Positions 63,101 through 64,000 of a stretch of 64,000 bases of DNA are shown piece after piece. Made by a program: the position numbers and the translations under genes. The stretch spans positions 39,529,218 through 39,593,217 of the forward strand of contig OY987263.1 in assembly GCA_963920665.1 (NCBI GenBank). Direction: 5' to 3'. How positions within the stretch are numbered: position 1 is the first letter of the stretch; each line of letters begins with the position of its first letter. Below the pieces are notes generated by a model that saw only the letters and a list, made by a program, of their open reading frames with translations, did no database searches and was not told the DNA's origin. The stretch is from Straminergon stramineum (Eukaryota; Streptophyta; Bryopsida; Hypnales; Calliergonaceae).

Positions 63101-64000
63101 CACATAGTAATTGCATCTCTGAAATGCTGACGTTTGCAAACTGAATGTGGAATGGACCACCACCCACCACACCACACCACACCCACCCTGCCTATATATT
63201 CAGGAATGTTATGAGAAGCAGTGAGACATGCAATATCTCTAATATTGGCAGTCTTGATGTTAGTAACTGTAGTAACATTTTAATTGCTAGACCCAAAGTT
63301 GCACTTGAGCAGCTTATTGTGAGTTGTGAGCATGTCTTGAGAACATGCTCTCAGTGTGTACGGTTGAAATACAGGCATTGAGACAAAAGTTTCAAGACGA
63401 GTACCGAGAGGTTGTTGAACGACGTGTCTTCACCGGTGAGTCATGTTCCCAGAGCGTTAATGGCAATTTCATGCTTTTTCTTAGATGATCTATGCTATCC
63501 TAATTGTAATTATTTTTTCTCATATGATAAACTTAGGAAGCATTATGCGCAATACAATAAGGTTCTTATTCTTGGTCTCGTTTGGGTGTTAATATGATGT
63601 ATGATCAGTGACGGGGCAGAAAGTGGATGAATCAGTAAGTGTGACAAACCACATCCAACTGTATTTTTCAATTCTGTTTAGTGGCAAATGTTTCAAATTA
63701 TGTTCAAGTCTATGCTGCACTTTTCTCTCTTCTGAGAGCAGTATGAATGATCCTTGGAATGATTTGTATGACTTATCATTCCTATAATCAAGTCCACTTG
63801 CTGTGAATATCTTGACATTTTTCGATTTTCATTTGTAAATAGCCAGATCCACTAATTCATCACTAAACGGTTGTGCCTTTCTTTATTTTATATCTTCCAA
63901 TGTGGCCGTGCGCTACAGGTGATTGAACGCCTAATCGAAACCGGAGATAGTGAGCAGATTTTCAAAAAGGCCATACAGGAGCAGGGGCGAGGTCAGGTGT
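60196..64000 (+). CDS. SYP1-class plasma-membrane syntaxin (Qa-SNARE), 3' end outside window
   Basis: Eleven exons are visible: 60196-60213, 60701-60823, 61384-61440, 61588-61620, 61680-61728, 62144-62232, 62783-62856, 62982-63024, 63375-63435, 63609-63634 and 63919 onward, encoding about 218 residues before the window ends. It starts MNDLFE, the usual SYP1 opening, followed by an acidic, Ser-rich segment. The Habc bundle follows with TLKEKMEKDLDDIS, LKGKLEALDKANIANRK, STDRTRMAIT, LKKKLKELMVDFQ and LRQKFQDEYREVVERRVFTV. It ends in LIETGDSEQIFKKAIQEQGR, the entry to the SNARE motif. SYP1 syntaxins (KNOLLE, SYP12, SYP13) drive vesicle fusion at the plasma membrane or cell plate. The SNARE core and membrane anchor must lie beyond 64000. 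Many exons are tiny (18-90 bp). The SYP12 versus SYP13 subgroup is not resolved. Confidence 0.88.
63156..63187 (+). repeat. CCACA-type microsatellite in a syntaxin intron
   Basis: A short run of CCACC and CCACA units lies in the intron between exons 8 and 9 of the syntaxin gene. No functional inference. Confidence 0.6.

Overview
This is eukaryotic nuclear DNA from a land plant. The genes are interrupted by short GT-AG introns (about 80-850 bp) and belong to plant families: FEI-like LRR receptor kinases, STIG1-like cysteine-rich secreted proteins, a plant-type STRAP WD40 protein, PRMT3 and a SYP1-class plasma-membrane syntaxin. The compact introns, the DUF7869-type transposase relic and the absence of recognisable LTR retrotransposons suggest a non-seed plant, perhaps a liverwort or moss. 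The species cannot be fixed from the sequence alone.

Layout. 1-13.4 kb is AT-rich repeat territory. It holds several decayed copies of one TTAA-flanked inverted-repeat element and, at 6.8-10.0 kb, a long transposase-like gene broken by three in-frame TAG codons and one frameshift. 13.4-25.9 kb carries two tandem LRR receptor kinase genes in the same orientation with largely shared intron positions; the second has an atypical catalytic loop. 26-34.4 kb is a dense field of miniature inverted-repeat elements, a 1-kb foldback and a CACTA-type MITE whose empty sites are preserved next to it. 34.9-36.3 kb has a STIG1-like gene (minus strand) head-to-head with a STIG1 pseudogene, with a CACTA-like element 73 bp from the gene's start codon. 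36.5-42.3 kb has two truncated LINE tails pointing at each other plus more miniature elements. A second, intact STIG1-like gene lies at 43.4-43.9 kb. 46.4-49.5 kb is STRAP (minus strand, 7 exons). 51-54 kb is AT-rich and contains an almost perfect 169-bp hairpin. 54.2-58.3 kb is PRMT3 (7 exons), followed by a small ORF. The window ends inside a syntaxin gene that starts at 60.2 kb.

The host genes do not form one pathway. STRAP and PRMT3 are housekeeping RNA/ribosome-related genes and both have telo-box motifs upstream. The kinases and STIG1 proteins act at the cell surface, and the syntaxin acts in secretion to the plasma membrane.

The most notable signals are a family of elements with CCCC...GGGG termini flanked by TTAA (the piggyBac/Kolobok signature, unusual for plants), the decayed transposase whose premature stops are all TAG, and the divergent kinase of the second receptor. 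Exon boundaries were deduced by eye from splice consensus, reading frame and family knowledge; no alignment or RNA evidence was available.
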